Shown: positions 1 to 7,467, counted from the stretch's first letter. The stretch is DNA of 15,493 nucleotides from Planctomycetota bacterium (GCA_024277835.1 JAJRUK010000410.1:1-15493), one strand, 5' to 3'. Notes: a model not told the origin generated them from the letters alone. Translations and numbers: made by a program.

Positions 1-177
1 AACGTGGGGACGATCACCAGCGCTGCGCAGAGTCTCGCGACCGGGCATCCGATCGCGCTTGGCTACGTCAAGACAGCCGCGAGCGACCCGGGTACAAGCG
101 TAACGATCAAGACAGACGGCGGCGACCTGACAGCATCGGTGGCAGTGCCACCGAGCGGGGTTCCTGTAAAGGCGTAG
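1..177 (+). CDS. C-terminal fragment of a GcvT/YgfZ-type folate-binding protein (5' end outside the window)
   Basis: The reading frame is open from base 1 to the TAG at 175-177 and gives the last 58 residues of a protein. They read NVGTITSAAQSLATG, then HPIALGYVK, then a short strand-rich tail ending PPSGVPVKA. The pattern VGxhTSxxxSxxxGxPIALGYV is the signature of the C-terminal beta-barrel of the aminomethyltransferase/YgfZ family (T-protein of glycine cleavage, or the folate-dependent Fe-S cluster factor YgfZ). True GcvT proteins usually end near a lPFY segment, which is absent here, so a YgfZ-like protein is at least as likely. The catalytic and folate-binding parts lie upstream of the window. 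The thioesterase gene follows after 27 nt on the same strand, so the two may be cotranscribed. Confidence 0.7.
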   Translation, partial: NVGTITSAAQSLATGHPIALGYVKTAASDPGTSVTIKTDGGDLTASVAVPPSGVPVKA

Positions 178-204
178 CGCGTCGCTGGATAAAAGGATAA
201 ACAG

Positions 205-603
205 ATGGCCGAGAAGCAATCGCTGAAACCGCCTTCGGGCGAACCGTCGATCCGCGTCGTGATGATGCCCCGCGATACCAACGCCGAGGGGACCATTTTC
301 GGTGGCGTGATCTTGTCGCTCATCGACCAGGCTGCGTATGTGGAAGCGGTCAGGCAGCAGCACAAACGCTACGTCACGATTTCGTTCAACGAAGTGGAGT
401 TTCACGAGCCGGTCTTTGTTGGCGATGTGCTATCGCTCTACGCAGACGGCACGCGCGTTGGCAGAACGTCACTCACGATTCACGTTCGCGTATGCGCCCG
501 GCGACGACTCGATCCTGATCAAAACGTCAAAGTTACCGAAGCGGACGTCGTCTTCGTCGCGGTCGATGACGACGGAAAACCAACGCCCATCTTCGGCGAT
601 TAG
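205..603 (+). CDS. YciA-like hotdog-fold acyl-CoA thioesterase
   Basis: A 132-residue protein of the length usual for single-hotdog acyl-CoA thioesterases, which hydrolyse acyl-CoA to free acid and CoA in the cytoplasm. Family features occur in order: MPRDTNAEGTIFGG (residues 21-34), LSLIDQAAY (38-45) with Asp41 in the position of the catalytic acid of the YciA group, VTISFNEVEFHEPVFVGD (57-74), GRTSLTIHV (86-94), and a last strand VVFVAVDDDGKP (115-126). The ATG at 205 is preceded by AAGGAT at a suitable distance, which supports this start. It follows the folate-binding protein gene closely, and no thioesterase substrate can be inferred from that. The next gene downstream is convergent (ABC permease), with a repeat element between them. 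Substrate chain length cannot be read from the sequence. Confidence 0.9.
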   Translation: MAEKQSLKPPSGEPSIRVVMMPRDTNAEGTIFGGVILSLIDQAAYVEAVRQQHKRYVTISFNEVEFHEPVFVGDVLSLYADGTRVGRTSLTIHVRVCARRRLDPDQNVKVTEADVVFVAVDDDGKPTPIFGD

Positions 604-632
604 TTCCAGCGCGGCCATGTAAGATATTTCTT

Positions 633-690
633 GTGTGGCACCGGTTTGTAACCGGTGCAAAAGTAGGTCGGGTCATCGACCCGGCATTCC
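633..690. repeat. Composite intergenic repeat, copy 1 (two hairpin modules)
   Basis: It lies between the convergent thioesterase and ABC permease genes. Module A is GTGTG followed by a perfect 9-bp stem, GCACCGGTT (638-646) and AACCGGTGC (650-658), with a 3-nt loop. Module B starts at 663 with GTAGGTCGG and forms a stem CGGGTC (669-674) with GACCCG (678-683) around a 3-nt loop; the flanking T684-side wobble and G667-C685 pair can extend it. Module A recurs exactly over 26 nt at 5180-5205. Module B recurs with one mismatch in 24 nt at 4065-4088. There is no T tract, so this is not a classical terminator, though a hairpin between convergent genes could protect 3' ends. Confidence 0.8.
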
Positions 691-734
691 AAAACGTATG
701 AGGACGGCGGTCGTCAAACGGAGCGCCGCATCAT

Positions 735-2435
735 CTACACTTCTGCCCGATCAAACTTCCGTCCGCCGACCCAAAGCGCGACAAGCCCCGCCCCGACACT
801 CACTGCCACCGATCCCGCAACGCACGAAAGCGAAACCGCATCGGGCATCGTGCCCGGGATCAAGTATCGCGACCGATACGTTGCAACAAGCACTCCGCCA
901 AGCGAGACCGCCACGACCGCCACCGAGATCAACAGGTTCGTCGTGCCGCCCAATCCGTTCGCGATCCGGGCCGGGTTGCTTTCGTCGAACATCGGCAGCA
1001 GTGCTCCCAGACCAACCGAAAGCCCGCAAAGGCCGAAGCAAATCCCAATCGTCACGCCCACATGAATCACCGTCCAGATTGGCCCCATTCGCAGCATCGC
1101 CGCGGCCAGCCCCATCGCCCCGACGGCAACCGCGAGTGTTACCGTCATCGAAAACGCAAGCTTTGACCAAAGCAGTCGACTCCGCTTCACCGGCAACACG
1201 CCCACGAGCCAAAGCTTCTGCCCCTCCAGCGAGACCAGCGGAAACACGAACCGGCAAGTAAACGTCGCGAGAATCAAACTCACCGCACACAGGTTCAAAA
1301 ACGGAATCATCAACATCCACCCCGTCGCCTGCAGACCCAGCTTCATCGTTGGCATGTTCGTTAAATACAAAACCAATAGCCCAAACAGAATTGTAAGCTG
1401 TGCCCATTGGGCTGGGTCTCGAAAAAACGTTCGCAGATCCTTCGCGGCTACAAGTCGCAGCGGCAGTGGCAGATAGAAAAACACGCGCCCCGCGATTCCG
1501 CCGCTGGCGTTCGAGGCAACTCTCGACCCGGTCGCCCGACTCGCGCTCGCCCGATCGTAGGCAACGTCAAAATGCTTCGACACAAGTCGCACGACAAGCC
1601 AACTGATAAACATCGCATTGGCAATCGTTACCCCAAGGTATCCCAGCGCCGTAGACGATTTTCCCTGAAGCGCGTGATCGATCCCCGCTGCGACCCAGTT
1701 GTTCGGTAGAAATGCCGCCTCGACAAAGCTCATGCTCGAAAGAAACGAGTGAAGCCACATCTCCGCAGCTTCGTCCGTGTCCTGCGGGGCCATCGTTCGC
1801 AGTCCGCCAACGACCAGAAGCGCCAGCACGACCCCAGCGCCGACCCATACTCCCCGCGTCGCGTTACGCGGAAAGAACCGAGCGATGCTCCACGACAGAA
1901 GCAACCCCAGCGCGCCCGGGATCGGAATAAACGCTAGAAAAAAAGCCAAGAACAAGAGTCGCGACGTCGGTTCCTCGCGAAGCTCTGCCATCGCAAACAT
2001 CAACGGCATCCCGAGAAGAACCACCGACCAACTCGAAAGAATCGTGCTCTCGATGTATTTCAGCGTGACGACATCGATCGGAGCAACCGGTAATGTCAGA
2101 AGGTAAGAGGATTCCTCGCGACCAAAGAGCGCGCTGTAAGAGATAATCGCATTGGAAAAAGCGAGCAGCGCAAGCATCGCCAGAAAGAAAAAGTTGAACA
2201 CCATCGGAACTGCGACGGCTGCTTCGAGGGGCGTTTGCTCGAGCTGATGAAACACGAATCGAAACAGGCCATATAGCCCAATCCACACAACTCCGATTAG
2301 AAGAATCGCCGTCGTCAACCGCACCGGCGCTTCACGAACCGCAACGATGATCCGATTCCAAACAGACCGACCTCGAACGCGAAAAAGCAGTCCGAGTCGG
2401 CTACGCGTGTGTTGGGGGAGGGCGGCGTCAGGCAT
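735..2435 (-). CDS. ABC exporter permease (ABC-2-like, putative ABC exporter family), two homologous lobes
   Basis: A 566-residue protein with about twelve hydrophobic segments, roughly at 41-62, 74-100, 130-150, 158-184, 196-212, 264-284, 345-361, 372-397, 425-448, 453-482, 500-519 and 534-557. Two matching cytoplasmic motifs, GREESSYLLTLPVAPID (105-121) and LEGQKLWLVGVLPVKRSR (403-420), each followed by helical K/S-rich turns, indicate two fused homologous halves and probably mark where the ATPase docks. This layout fits the putative ABC exporter family often found beside a single ATPase. Its start codon overlaps the ATPase gene by 8 nt (2428-2435) and has a strong GGGGGAG ribosome site, so translation is likely coupled. 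The substrate is unknown; lipid, peptide or ion export are all possible. Confidence 0.85.
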   Translation of the reverse strand: MPDAALPQHTRSRLGLLFRVRGRSVWNRIIVAVREAPVRLTTAILLIGVVWIGLYGLFRFVFHQLEQTPLEAAVAVPMVFNFFFLAMLALLAFSNAIISYSALFGREESSYLLTLPVAPIDVVTLKYIESTILSSWSVVLLGMPLMFAMAELREEPTSRLLFLAFFLAFIPIPGALGLLLSWSIARFFPRNATRGVWVGAGVVLALLVVGGLRTMAPQDTDEAAEMWLHSFLSSMSFVEAAFLPNNWVAAGIDHALQGKSSTALGYLGVTIANAMFISWLVVRLVSKHFDVAYDRASASRATGSRVASNASGGIAGRVFFYLPLPLRLVAAKDLRTFFRDPAQWAQLTILFGLLVLYLTNMPTMKLGLQATGWMLMIPFLNLCAVSLILATFTCRFVFPLVSLEGQKLWLVGVLPVKRSRLLWSKLAFSMTVTLAVAVGAMGLAAAMLRMGPIWTVIHVGVTIGICFGLCGLSVGLGALLPMFDESNPARIANGLGGTTNLLISVAVVAVSLGGVLVATYRSRYLIPGTMPDAVSLSCVAGSVAVSVGAGLVALWVGGRKFDRAEV

Positions 2436-3180
2436 GCTCCCCCTCGGTTAATTCGAGGAAGATGTCTTCGAGTGAGTGCTCCCGCTTCGCTTTTTGTTTA
2501 AGCTGGTCAAGCGTTCCAATTGCGATTAACTCTGCCCGGTGAATAATCCCGATCCGATCCGCGAGCGCTTCGGCGATATCGAGAATGTGCGTGCTCATAA
2601 AGACCGTACCGCCGTTCTGTGTCAACTCGCTAAACAAATTGCGCACCACTCGAATCGTTCTTGGATCAAGTCCCACCATCGGCTCATCGATCACCAGGAC
2701 AGCCGGGTCGTGCAGTAGCGCCCCCGCAAGCACCACCCGCTGTTTCATCCCGTGCGAATAACTCTCGGTAAGTTGATCCAAGAATTCGCCAATATCCAGC
2801 TCGACAACCAGCCGCTCCAACCGCGCGTCGCGAGCCTTCACCGATAGCCCGTACATCTCCGCAACAAAGTATAAGAATTCCCGCCCCGTGAGCTTTTCGT
2901 AGATGAATGGTTGATCCGGGACGTAGGCGAGTTTTGCCTTCGCCGCCAGTCCGTTGAGCGCGATTTGATGTCCGCAAACCTCGACCACTCCGCGCGTCGG
3001 ACGAAGCAGCCCAACGATCATTTTAATCGTCGTCGTCTTACCCGCACCATTGGGCCCCAGGAATGCGAACAGCTCTCCGCGAGGAATCGACAGCGTTAGA
3101 TTCTCGACAGCCACCTTGCTGCCGTAGCTCTTGTAAACCTGCGAAAGTTCAATCGCTTGTGTTTGATCAGTTTCGTTCAT
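2428..3180 (-). CDS. ABC transporter ATP-binding protein (ABC-2 exporter type)
   Basis: A 250-residue nucleotide-binding subunit that would power the adjacent permease from the cytoplasmic side. Visible motifs are Walker A GPNGAGKTT (42-50), a Q-loop region YVPDQPFIYEKLTGREFL, a signature variant SHGMKQR in place of LSGGQ, Walker B VLVIDEP, the D-loop GLD and the H-loop STH. The signature variant and the YG..VAVENL N-terminus are typical of single-domain export ATPases. I chose the ATG at 3180 rather than the in-frame upstream start at 3219: it aligns with family N-termini and overlaps the stop of the upstream gene as ATGA (3177-3180), a classic coupling arrangement. The 3' end overlaps the permease start by 8 nt. 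Confidence 0.95.
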   Translation of the reverse strand: MNETDQTQAIELSQVYKSYGSKVAVENLTLSIPRGELFAFLGPNGAGKTTTIKMIVGLLRPTRGVVEVCGHQIALNGLAAKAKLAYVPDQPFIYEKLTGREFLYFVAEMYGLSVKARDARLERLVVELDIGEFLDQLTESYSHGMKQRVVLAGALLHDPAVLVIDEPMVGLDPRTIRVVRNLFSELTQNGGTVFMSTHILDIAEALADRIGIIHRAELIAIGTLDQLKQKAKREHSLEDIFLELTEGEHA

Positions 3181-3992
3181 CGTTTCTCGTCGAATACAAA
3201 GGTGCGAGCCACAGACCAACGCTTTTCATCGAACGTCGGCTCACGAACGATCTGCGTTTTCCCAAGAAGCGGCAGCGAAATTTCCTGTTTCAGTGTCGCC
3301 CCGTTCGCATCCACCCAGGCTTTCACGTTGGGCGATTCGACCACCAGGCAGTTATGCAACCCGTCTTCAAGTTCGAGCACCGTCTCTTCTGTCACCTCAA
3401 CAACAACCGGTGTAAAACGCTTCCCCATCCCCGTGATGCACGCGATCGGGTTGACGACTTGCATTCGCCACCGCTGCCCCACATGCAGATTCGTAAAGTC
3501 CGCCACCGGGTTGAAGGCTGCCCCCATCACGTCGCCATCTGTTAGCGGAATCTTAAACGTCGGGTTCATCGTTCCGGCTTCAAGTGTAAAAGAAAACGCC
3601 GAATGGAACCGCTCCCCGTGAAGTTTCATGGTCGTTCCGTGCTTGTGCAATGTGACGGTAAACTCATCGAGATCGCCTTGGGCGGTATAGACCGACGTAA
3701 CCAAAATCCGCATCGGAGCAAGACCCATCGAAGAACGCGCTATCCACACAAGATCATCTCGGCGACTTGCGTCAGAACCGATCAGATACTCCGACCAGAC
3801 AGTCCCCATCTCGCCGAACTCGTCGTGAATCGAATATTGCGATCGAGCACCATCCCCCTTGTGCCATGCGGATGGCTGAAAGGGTGGCGACGGCGGAGCT
3901 GTCCACGCTGGCAGAACATCGCGCGCGACTACCCACGACATGGCTGCCATCCAGACCGGAATAATGAAATAACCCGTCGTGCGCGTGAACAT
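3177..3992 (-). CDS. Membrane-anchored protein of unknown function, first gene of the ABC operon
   Basis: A 271-residue protein with one N-terminal hydrophobic segment (about residues 7-24, GYFIIPVWMAAMSWVV), then a soluble region that should lie outside the cytoplasmic membrane. I do not recognise a named domain. The body looks beta-rich, and near the C-terminus it has AWVDANGATLKQEISLP followed by LLGKTQIVREPTF, a pattern resembling the periplasmic strand-rich domains that often accompany transglutaminase-like or outer-surface proteins; this is only a resemblance. It overlaps the ATPase gene by 4 nt, so it is very probably a dedicated accessory part of the exporter, such as a periplasmic adaptor or substrate. 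The start at 3992 has only a weak GGATAG upstream; an earlier ATG at about 4014 meets a stop after four codons. Confidence 0.75.
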   Translation of the reverse strand: MFTRTTGYFIIPVWMAAMSWVVARDVLPAWTAPPSPPFQPSAWHKGDGARSQYSIHDEFGEMGTVWSEYLIGSDASRRDDLVWIARSSMGLAPMRILVTSVYTAQGDLDEFTVTLHKHGTTMKLHGERFHSAFSFTLEAGTMNPTFKIPLTDGDVMGAAFNPVADFTNLHVGQRWRMQVVNPIACITGMGKRFTPVVVEVTEETVLELEDGLHNCLVVESPNVKAWVDANGATLKQEISLPLLGKTQIVREPTFDEKRWSVARTFVFDEKR

Positions 3993-4033
3993 GGTCTATC
4001 CGTTCGTGCTCATGAAGCCCGCAGTCAACTTCA

Positions 4034-4093
4034 GTGTGATACGGTTTCGTATCCGGTTTGGACCGTAGGTCGGTTCATCGACCCGGCAATACC
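4034..4093. repeat. Composite intergenic repeat, copy 2 (diverged module A plus module B)
   Basis: Module A begins with GTGTG at 4034 and forms a 6-bp stem, GATACG (4038-4043) with CGTATC (4048-4053). The stem sequence differs from copy 1 but base pairing is kept. Module B at 4065-4088 differs from 663-686 at one position (4074). The spacing from the module A start to the module B start is 31 nt here and 30 nt in copy 1. The element lies inside the predicted 5' leader of the ABC operon. Confidence 0.7.
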
Positions 4094-4157
4094 AATGCTT
4101 AGCCTCAACCTGCTCCAACGCGAACCTCCCGTGCGCTCTTTCCCGAGGTTGCGAATG

Positions 4158-4187
4158 ATTGTAGGGTGCGGTAACTGTCGCAGTCAA
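4158..4187 (-). promoter_or_regulatory. Candidate promoter of the ABC exporter operon
   Basis: Read on the minus strand: -35 TTGACT (4187-4182), an 18-nt spacer, then -10 TACAAT (4163-4158). Transcription would start near 4151 and leave a leader of about 160 nt before the ATG at 3992, containing the composite repeat. The box sequences resemble those of the other promoters proposed in this window. Confidence 0.5.
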
Positions 4188-4242
4188 TGACACGGACTCC
4201 GTTGGACAAGATCGCACGAGCAGCGAAGCAAAAAAACCGAGC

Positions 4243-4261
4243 CGCAGGCTTAACGCCTGCG
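4243..4261. repeat. Hairpin repeat with CGCAGGC/GCCTGCG stem
   Basis: CGCAGGC (4243-4249) and GCCTGCG (4255-4261) form a perfect 7-bp stem around a 5-nt TTAAC loop, preceded by an A-rich run ending at about 4237. It looks like a dispersed intergenic palindrome. Only one copy is in the window, so its repeat status rests on general familiarity with such elements in planctomycete genomes. Confidence 0.5.
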
Positions 4262-4395
4262 CGGACGCAAAACGTCATGGCCCGCCCGAATAGTCGATAT
4301 CACGAATCGCTCGGCAACCAAGACGTCCCGCGACTGCCGATCGCGATCGTCGGGCGCGCACAACGAAAGCAATTCACCTCAAGACGCCCTCAACG

Positions 4396-5151
4396 ATGAA
4401 ACGCATCTCCGCAAAACATCGCCGCGCCATCAAAATCGCTCTGAGAGTCCTATTCGCCAGTGGATTCGTAGCAATCGTTGTCCTTCTCCTTCTCGCGCAG
4501 AGAAAACCAAGTTGGTACACCCCCGTGCATCTCACTCCGGACGATCTGCCAAGACTTCGCCGCGACGTAACGAGACAGCTAGACGACATCAGTCGAAACA
4601 TGGTCCATCGGGAACCGTTTGCGGTCACCTGGACGCAAGAGCAGTTGACCGAGCGCCTCGCCGCCTTCCCAGACCTCTGGCCCGAGGCGCGACAAGCTTG
4701 GCCGCCCGAACTTTCCGACCCTGTTGTCAAGATCGACAAGGACGCCATCCGCATCGGCGCATTTGTCGAGCGTTCAGGATGGCGAGCCATCGTAAGCGCC
4801 AATATCACGACGGACGTAACTACAGATTCCGCAAATGAATCGAGAATTCGCGTTCAGCTCCGCGAGGCAACCGTTGGCTCGCTGAGCGCTCCGCGCTGGC
4901 TCCTCAAGCGATGGTTCGATAAACAACTTGCTCACTCAGACAGCTTCGCGCTTCCTACATCGCGGGATACCGACTTGCATCGAAAGCCGCACGCGACGAT
5001 CCACGCGACCGATCGCTTAACCATTGATCGACTCTTCAACGGCCTGCTAATCCCGAACAACTTCACCTGGCCAAACGGACAACGACCCTTCCGCATCACG
5101 CGCATCACGACATCGGCTTCAACGATCACCATTCATATTCAACCGACGTAG
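4396..5151 (+). CDS. Membrane-anchored protein of unknown function
   Basis: A 251-residue protein with a basic N-terminus (MKRISAKHRRAIK), one transmembrane segment at about 15-34 and a soluble remainder that should lie outside the cytoplasm. I do not recognise the family. The stretch FAVTWTQEQLTERLAAFPD (75-93) followed by paired beta-strands (VVKIDKDAIRIGAFV) resembles, in outline only, periplasmic domains in which a helix with a conserved QLN/QLT motif precedes a beta-sheet. The C-terminal half is rich in Thr/Ile strands. No clear Shine-Dalgarno sequence precedes the ATG, but the anchor begins right after it and no better start exists. It is separated from the next plus-strand gene by 212 nt containing a repeat and a promoter, so it is probably a single-gene unit. 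Confidence 0.75.
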   Translation: MKRISAKHRRAIKIALRVLFASGFVAIVVLLLLAQRKPSWYTPVHLTPDDLPRLRRDVTRQLDDISRNMVHREPFAVTWTQEQLTERLAAFPDLWPEARQAWPPELSDPVVKIDKDAIRIGAFVERSGWRAIVSANITTDVTTDSANESRIRVQLREATVGSLSAPRWLLKRWFDKQLAHSDSFALPTSRDTDLHRKPHATIHATDRLTIDRLFNGLLIPNNFTWPNGQRPFRITRITTSASTITIHIQPT

Positions 5152-5179
5152 CAGCTTGCTCTTAGCAGGCCCCTCAAAA

Positions 5180-5205
5180 GTGTGGCACCGGTTTGTAACC
5201 GGTGC
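5180..5205. repeat. Composite repeat module A alone, exact copy of 633-658
   Basis: GTGTG leads into GCACCGGTT (5185-5193), a 3-nt loop and AACCGGTGC (5197-5205). All 26 nt are identical to 633-658. Module B is missing here, since the downstream sequence differs. It lies 28 nt after the stop of the gene ending at 5151. Confidence 0.85.
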
Positions 5206-5287
5206 GAATCGAGCGCCGTGTACGCCACAATCGCTATTTGATCTCTCTAAACAACGTTTCTGCAATGGCCGATACTGAGGTTAGCGC

Positions 5288-5316
5288 TTGAATAACAGGT
5301 TCAAATGGACTACAAT
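5288..5316 (+). promoter_or_regulatory. Promoter of the small lipoprotein gene
   Basis: -35 TTGAAT (5288-5293), a 17-nt spacer, -10 TACAAT (5311-5316). Predicted start is near 5323, giving a leader of about 40 nt before the ATG at 5364, which carries a GGAGGGACGGGAA ribosome site. Confidence 0.6.
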
Positions 5317-5363
5317 GGCTGACGGTGGGATGAAGCGAGTCGGGGACATGGGAGGGACGGGAA

Positions 5364-5825
5364 ATGACGCGGGTTCAGCGTGGTATCGCATTCGCCGCAG
5401 CCTTCCTCATCTTCAGTGGTTGTGGGGCGCATACGCTTGTCGAAGATGCGTCCGCTGTTGATGCACCCGATTCGACCGACGCGACTCTCGACGCACCCGC
5501 CGAAACCTCATCCTCGTCATCGGCCCCGACCGAAACACAAACCGAACCGACGGCACCAACGAGTCTCCCGACTCCTCTTCCAGTAACAACCCCTCCGCCA
5601 AGTTCGGTCAACCTGATAGTGCCACTGTTTGACCCTTTCGGTTTCCCCTTGCTAGGTTTTACCGATACACCCGATCTATTATCGATGTTCTCGGACTTCC
5701 TCATCCTCGACCTGGTCAACCCACCCGGTCGTGGCGGTCTGGTGGACAACTATACGTACCTTGAGCTGCTATGCTTAGAAGGCAACGACCCCGACTTCGT
5801 CTGCCGCGAGCGTTACGGGCCGTAA
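5364..5825 (+). CDS. Small secreted lipoprotein with Ser/Thr/Pro linker, function unknown
   Basis: A 153-residue protein. The N-terminus MTRVQRGIAFAAAFLIFSGC is a lipoprotein signal peptide with Cys20 as the likely lipidated residue; Phe at -3 makes the lipobox slightly unusual. Residues about 30-82 are low-complexity Asp/Ala, then Ser/Thr/Glu/Pro, typical of an extended stalk. The remaining globular part of about 70 residues is hydrophobic, contains the phrase FDPFGFPLLGFTDTPDLL and ends with two cysteines (CLEGNDPDFVC) that could form a disulphide. I do not recognise the family. A strong ribosome site just upstream supports the ATG at 5364, and its own promoter is visible. The next gene is convergent. 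Confidence 0.7.
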   Translation: MTRVQRGIAFAAAFLIFSGCGAHTLVEDASAVDAPDSTDATLDAPAETSSSSSAPTETQTEPTAPTSLPTPLPVTTPPPSSVNLIVPLFDPFGFPLLGFTDTPDLLSMFSDFLILDLVNPPGRGGLVDNYTYLELLCLEGNDPDFVCRERYGP

Positions 5826-5923
5826 TGCAACGTGACCATCGCCAAGCGCGCGGTGTCGTAGATGCAGTCGAAAGTCGGGTGCCATGCAACGGGCGAGGGT
5901 CTGGTTCCACGCAACGTAAACGC

Positions 5924-6016
5924 AAGCCCTGAAGGGGCGAAACGGATCGCAAAGCCCACGGCGCGAGCCGTGGGGAAACCAGCATCCCGCTAACCCAAGC
6001 CTCGGAGGGGCGAAAC
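5924..6016. repeat. AGGGGCGAAAC repeat pair flanking a GNRA-looped hairpin
   Basis: Two copies of a 20-nt unit, AAGCCCTGAAGGGGCGAAAC at 5924-5943 and AAGCCTCGGAGGGGCGAAAC at 5997-6016, match at 17 of 20 positions and lie 73 nt apart. Between them CCCACGGC (5955-5962) and GCCGTGGG (5967-5974) form a perfect 8-bp stem closed by a GCGA tetraloop, a GNRA type. The element lies between the convergent lipoprotein and membrane protein genes. Open frames across it are repeat translations, not genes. Confidence 0.65.
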
Positions 6017-6052
6017 AATACACGTCCCCCTGTTCCTCTCTTCGCCGCCGCT

Positions 6053-7378
6053 CTACGACCCTTCCGTGCTCGAAAACGCATCGACCGGTAGCTGGTCATC
6101 CAGATGAACCGCGTCAAGCTCGATCCCATCGACATCGCGGCGGAGAAGGGCGTAGATGATTGTACTGCCGCTAAAATAAAACGACGCGAGGAACGACCAC
6201 ATCAAGCCAATTACGATCAGCACATACACGCCGATAAAAAAGCCCGAAATATGCTCGTACCAGGCGAGCGTCGACCAGTCGGGCCAGGCGTACAGCGCGT
6301 TCGGTCCGCCCAGTGGCCAAAGACGTTCCATCTTGCTCATCGCGGCGTCGCCCTCGCCCGTTTTCCACCATCCAAACGGCGACGTGCCGAATCCGACCAC
6401 CGCCCGCGTTACTTTCAGCGCGAAAAACGTAAACAGGTTTACGAACACCCAGCACACGCTCGCGAACACAAGCATAATCACCGCGTAGGCCGTCGCCTTC
6501 AGGGGCCTGGATAATGGATAGGCGAGTGCGCGAGAAAACCCGTCATAGGCATCGAGTCCCTCCATCGCCACCGCAGGCCAAAACAGATTGCCCCCGACAA
6601 GAAGCCCCAAAAACAAAATCGCAATCACGAATCCGCCGAACAGCGCACCGACAAAGAACAGCCCGCCCAGCAGGTCGCCAAGGATCGGAATACGAAGCAG
6701 CACACCACTCAGCGCGAGTGCAATCATCGCGACAATGATAAACACGATCGGAACACACGGTGCAAGGAAGAACCCGTTGAACAGGTTTTTCCAGGCGTAT
6801 CGTCGACCCTGCCGCGCGGTTAGCTTTTCGTCGCGGGCAAAGTGGATGGCTGCGATCCGGCAGATCGCCCCGCCGAAGAACGACCAGATCAACAGCGCAC
6901 CCGCACTGAAGATCACGAAGAAAACGGAGTGATACATCATCATCCACACAACGCCATACGCCATCCCGATCAGATTCCGAAGCGGGCGATTATACGAGTG
7001 TGTCTGAACATACGTCCCCACCGGCGTGCCATGCGCCACGGATGCAATCGGTAGCGAAGAACCCATTAACCCTAGGATCGACCGACGCTCGTGCTCGCGC
7101 CAAACATCGAAAATTCCGAGTTTGCCCTCTGGTTCGATGTATTCCGTATCCGTTTCGCAGGCAGCGATGTACGCCGTGATGGCGGTCCGATCGACACCGC
7201 CGTTGCGAGTCCAGATCGCGTCAAGAAACCCGCCCCAGATAAACGTGACGATAATCGCAGAAAGCGCGAGCGTCAGTTTCGTCGGATGCAAGGCAATCGG
7301 AAGTGTGCGAAGAAGGTGGCGAAGCCCAATCGCCTCGATCCAACCAGACTGTTCGCCAGGCGTCGCAGCGTCGCTCAT
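6053..7378 (-). CDS. Multi-pass membrane protein of unknown function
   Basis: A 441-residue protein with about six to seven hydrophobic segments: around 35-55, 140-172 (long, possibly two), 203-226, 235-262, 295-322 and 376-412. A soluble loop at 56-139 lies between the first two. The segment PAVAMEGLDAYDGFSRALAY followed by PLSRPLKATAYAV (268-300) resembles a pattern seen in large hypothetical membrane proteins of planctomycetes, but I know no function for it. The ATG at 7378 is chosen over an upstream in-frame start at 7423: GGAGG lies about 10 nt before it, and the upstream extension (CDCRKRHPKRR) is not plausible protein. A good promoter is visible at 7468-7496. It has no operon partner. 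Confidence 0.8.
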   Translation of the reverse strand: MSDAATPGEQSGWIEAIGLRHLLRTLPIALHPTKLTLALSAIIVTFIWGGFLDAIWTRNGGVDRTAITAYIAACETDTEYIEPEGKLGIFDVWREHERRSILGLMGSSLPIASVAHGTPVGTYVQTHSYNRPLRNLIGMAYGVVWMMMYHSVFFVIFSAGALLIWSFFGGAICRIAAIHFARDEKLTARQGRRYAWKNLFNGFFLAPCVPIVFIIVAMIALALSGVLLRIPILGDLLGGLFFVGALFGGFVIAILFLGLLVGGNLFWPAVAMEGLDAYDGFSRALAYPLSRPLKATAYAVIMLVFASVCWVFVNLFTFFALKVTRAVVGFGTSPFGWWKTGEGDAAMSKMERLWPLGGPNALYAWPDWSTLAWYEHISGFFIGVYVLIVIGLMWSFLASFYFSGSTIIYALLRRDVDGIELDAVHLDDQLPVDAFSSTEGS

Positions 7379-7467
7379 CGTCGGATCCCTCCGCTTAGGG
7401 TGTCGTTTACGGCAGTCGCACAAACCCCAAGGCGGGACTTAGAAAGTGCGATTCCACCGACGTGCGA

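Larger units (their letters stand above)
3993..4395. other. Intergenic region, about 400 nt, with repeats and a divergent promoter but no credible gene
   Basis: This stretch separates the ABC operon (-) from the anchored protein gene at 4396 (+). Short open frames exist on both strands, but they run across palindromic repeats and show no family features. It holds a composite repeat copy (4034-4093), a minus-strand promoter candidate (4158-4187) and a second hairpin repeat (4243-4261). No plus-strand promoter of comparable quality was seen for the gene at 4396. Confidence 0.7.

Noticed and set aside
635..1261. Long plus-strand open frame of 208 codons opposite the ABC permease
   Set aside because: It is Arg/Pro/Ser-rich antisense translation of the permease gene and has no ribosome site or family features.
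3996..4217. Minus-strand open frame of 73 codons upstream of the ABC operon
   Set aside because: It runs through the composite repeat and the operon promoter and has no ribosome site.
5156..5174. TTAGCAGGCC shared with 13647-13656
   Set aside because: A 10-nt match without symmetry or shared flanks is too short to claim a repeat family.
5775..6135. Minus-strand frames between the lipoprotein and membrane protein genes
   Set aside because: They are translations of the AGGGGCGAAAC repeat element.
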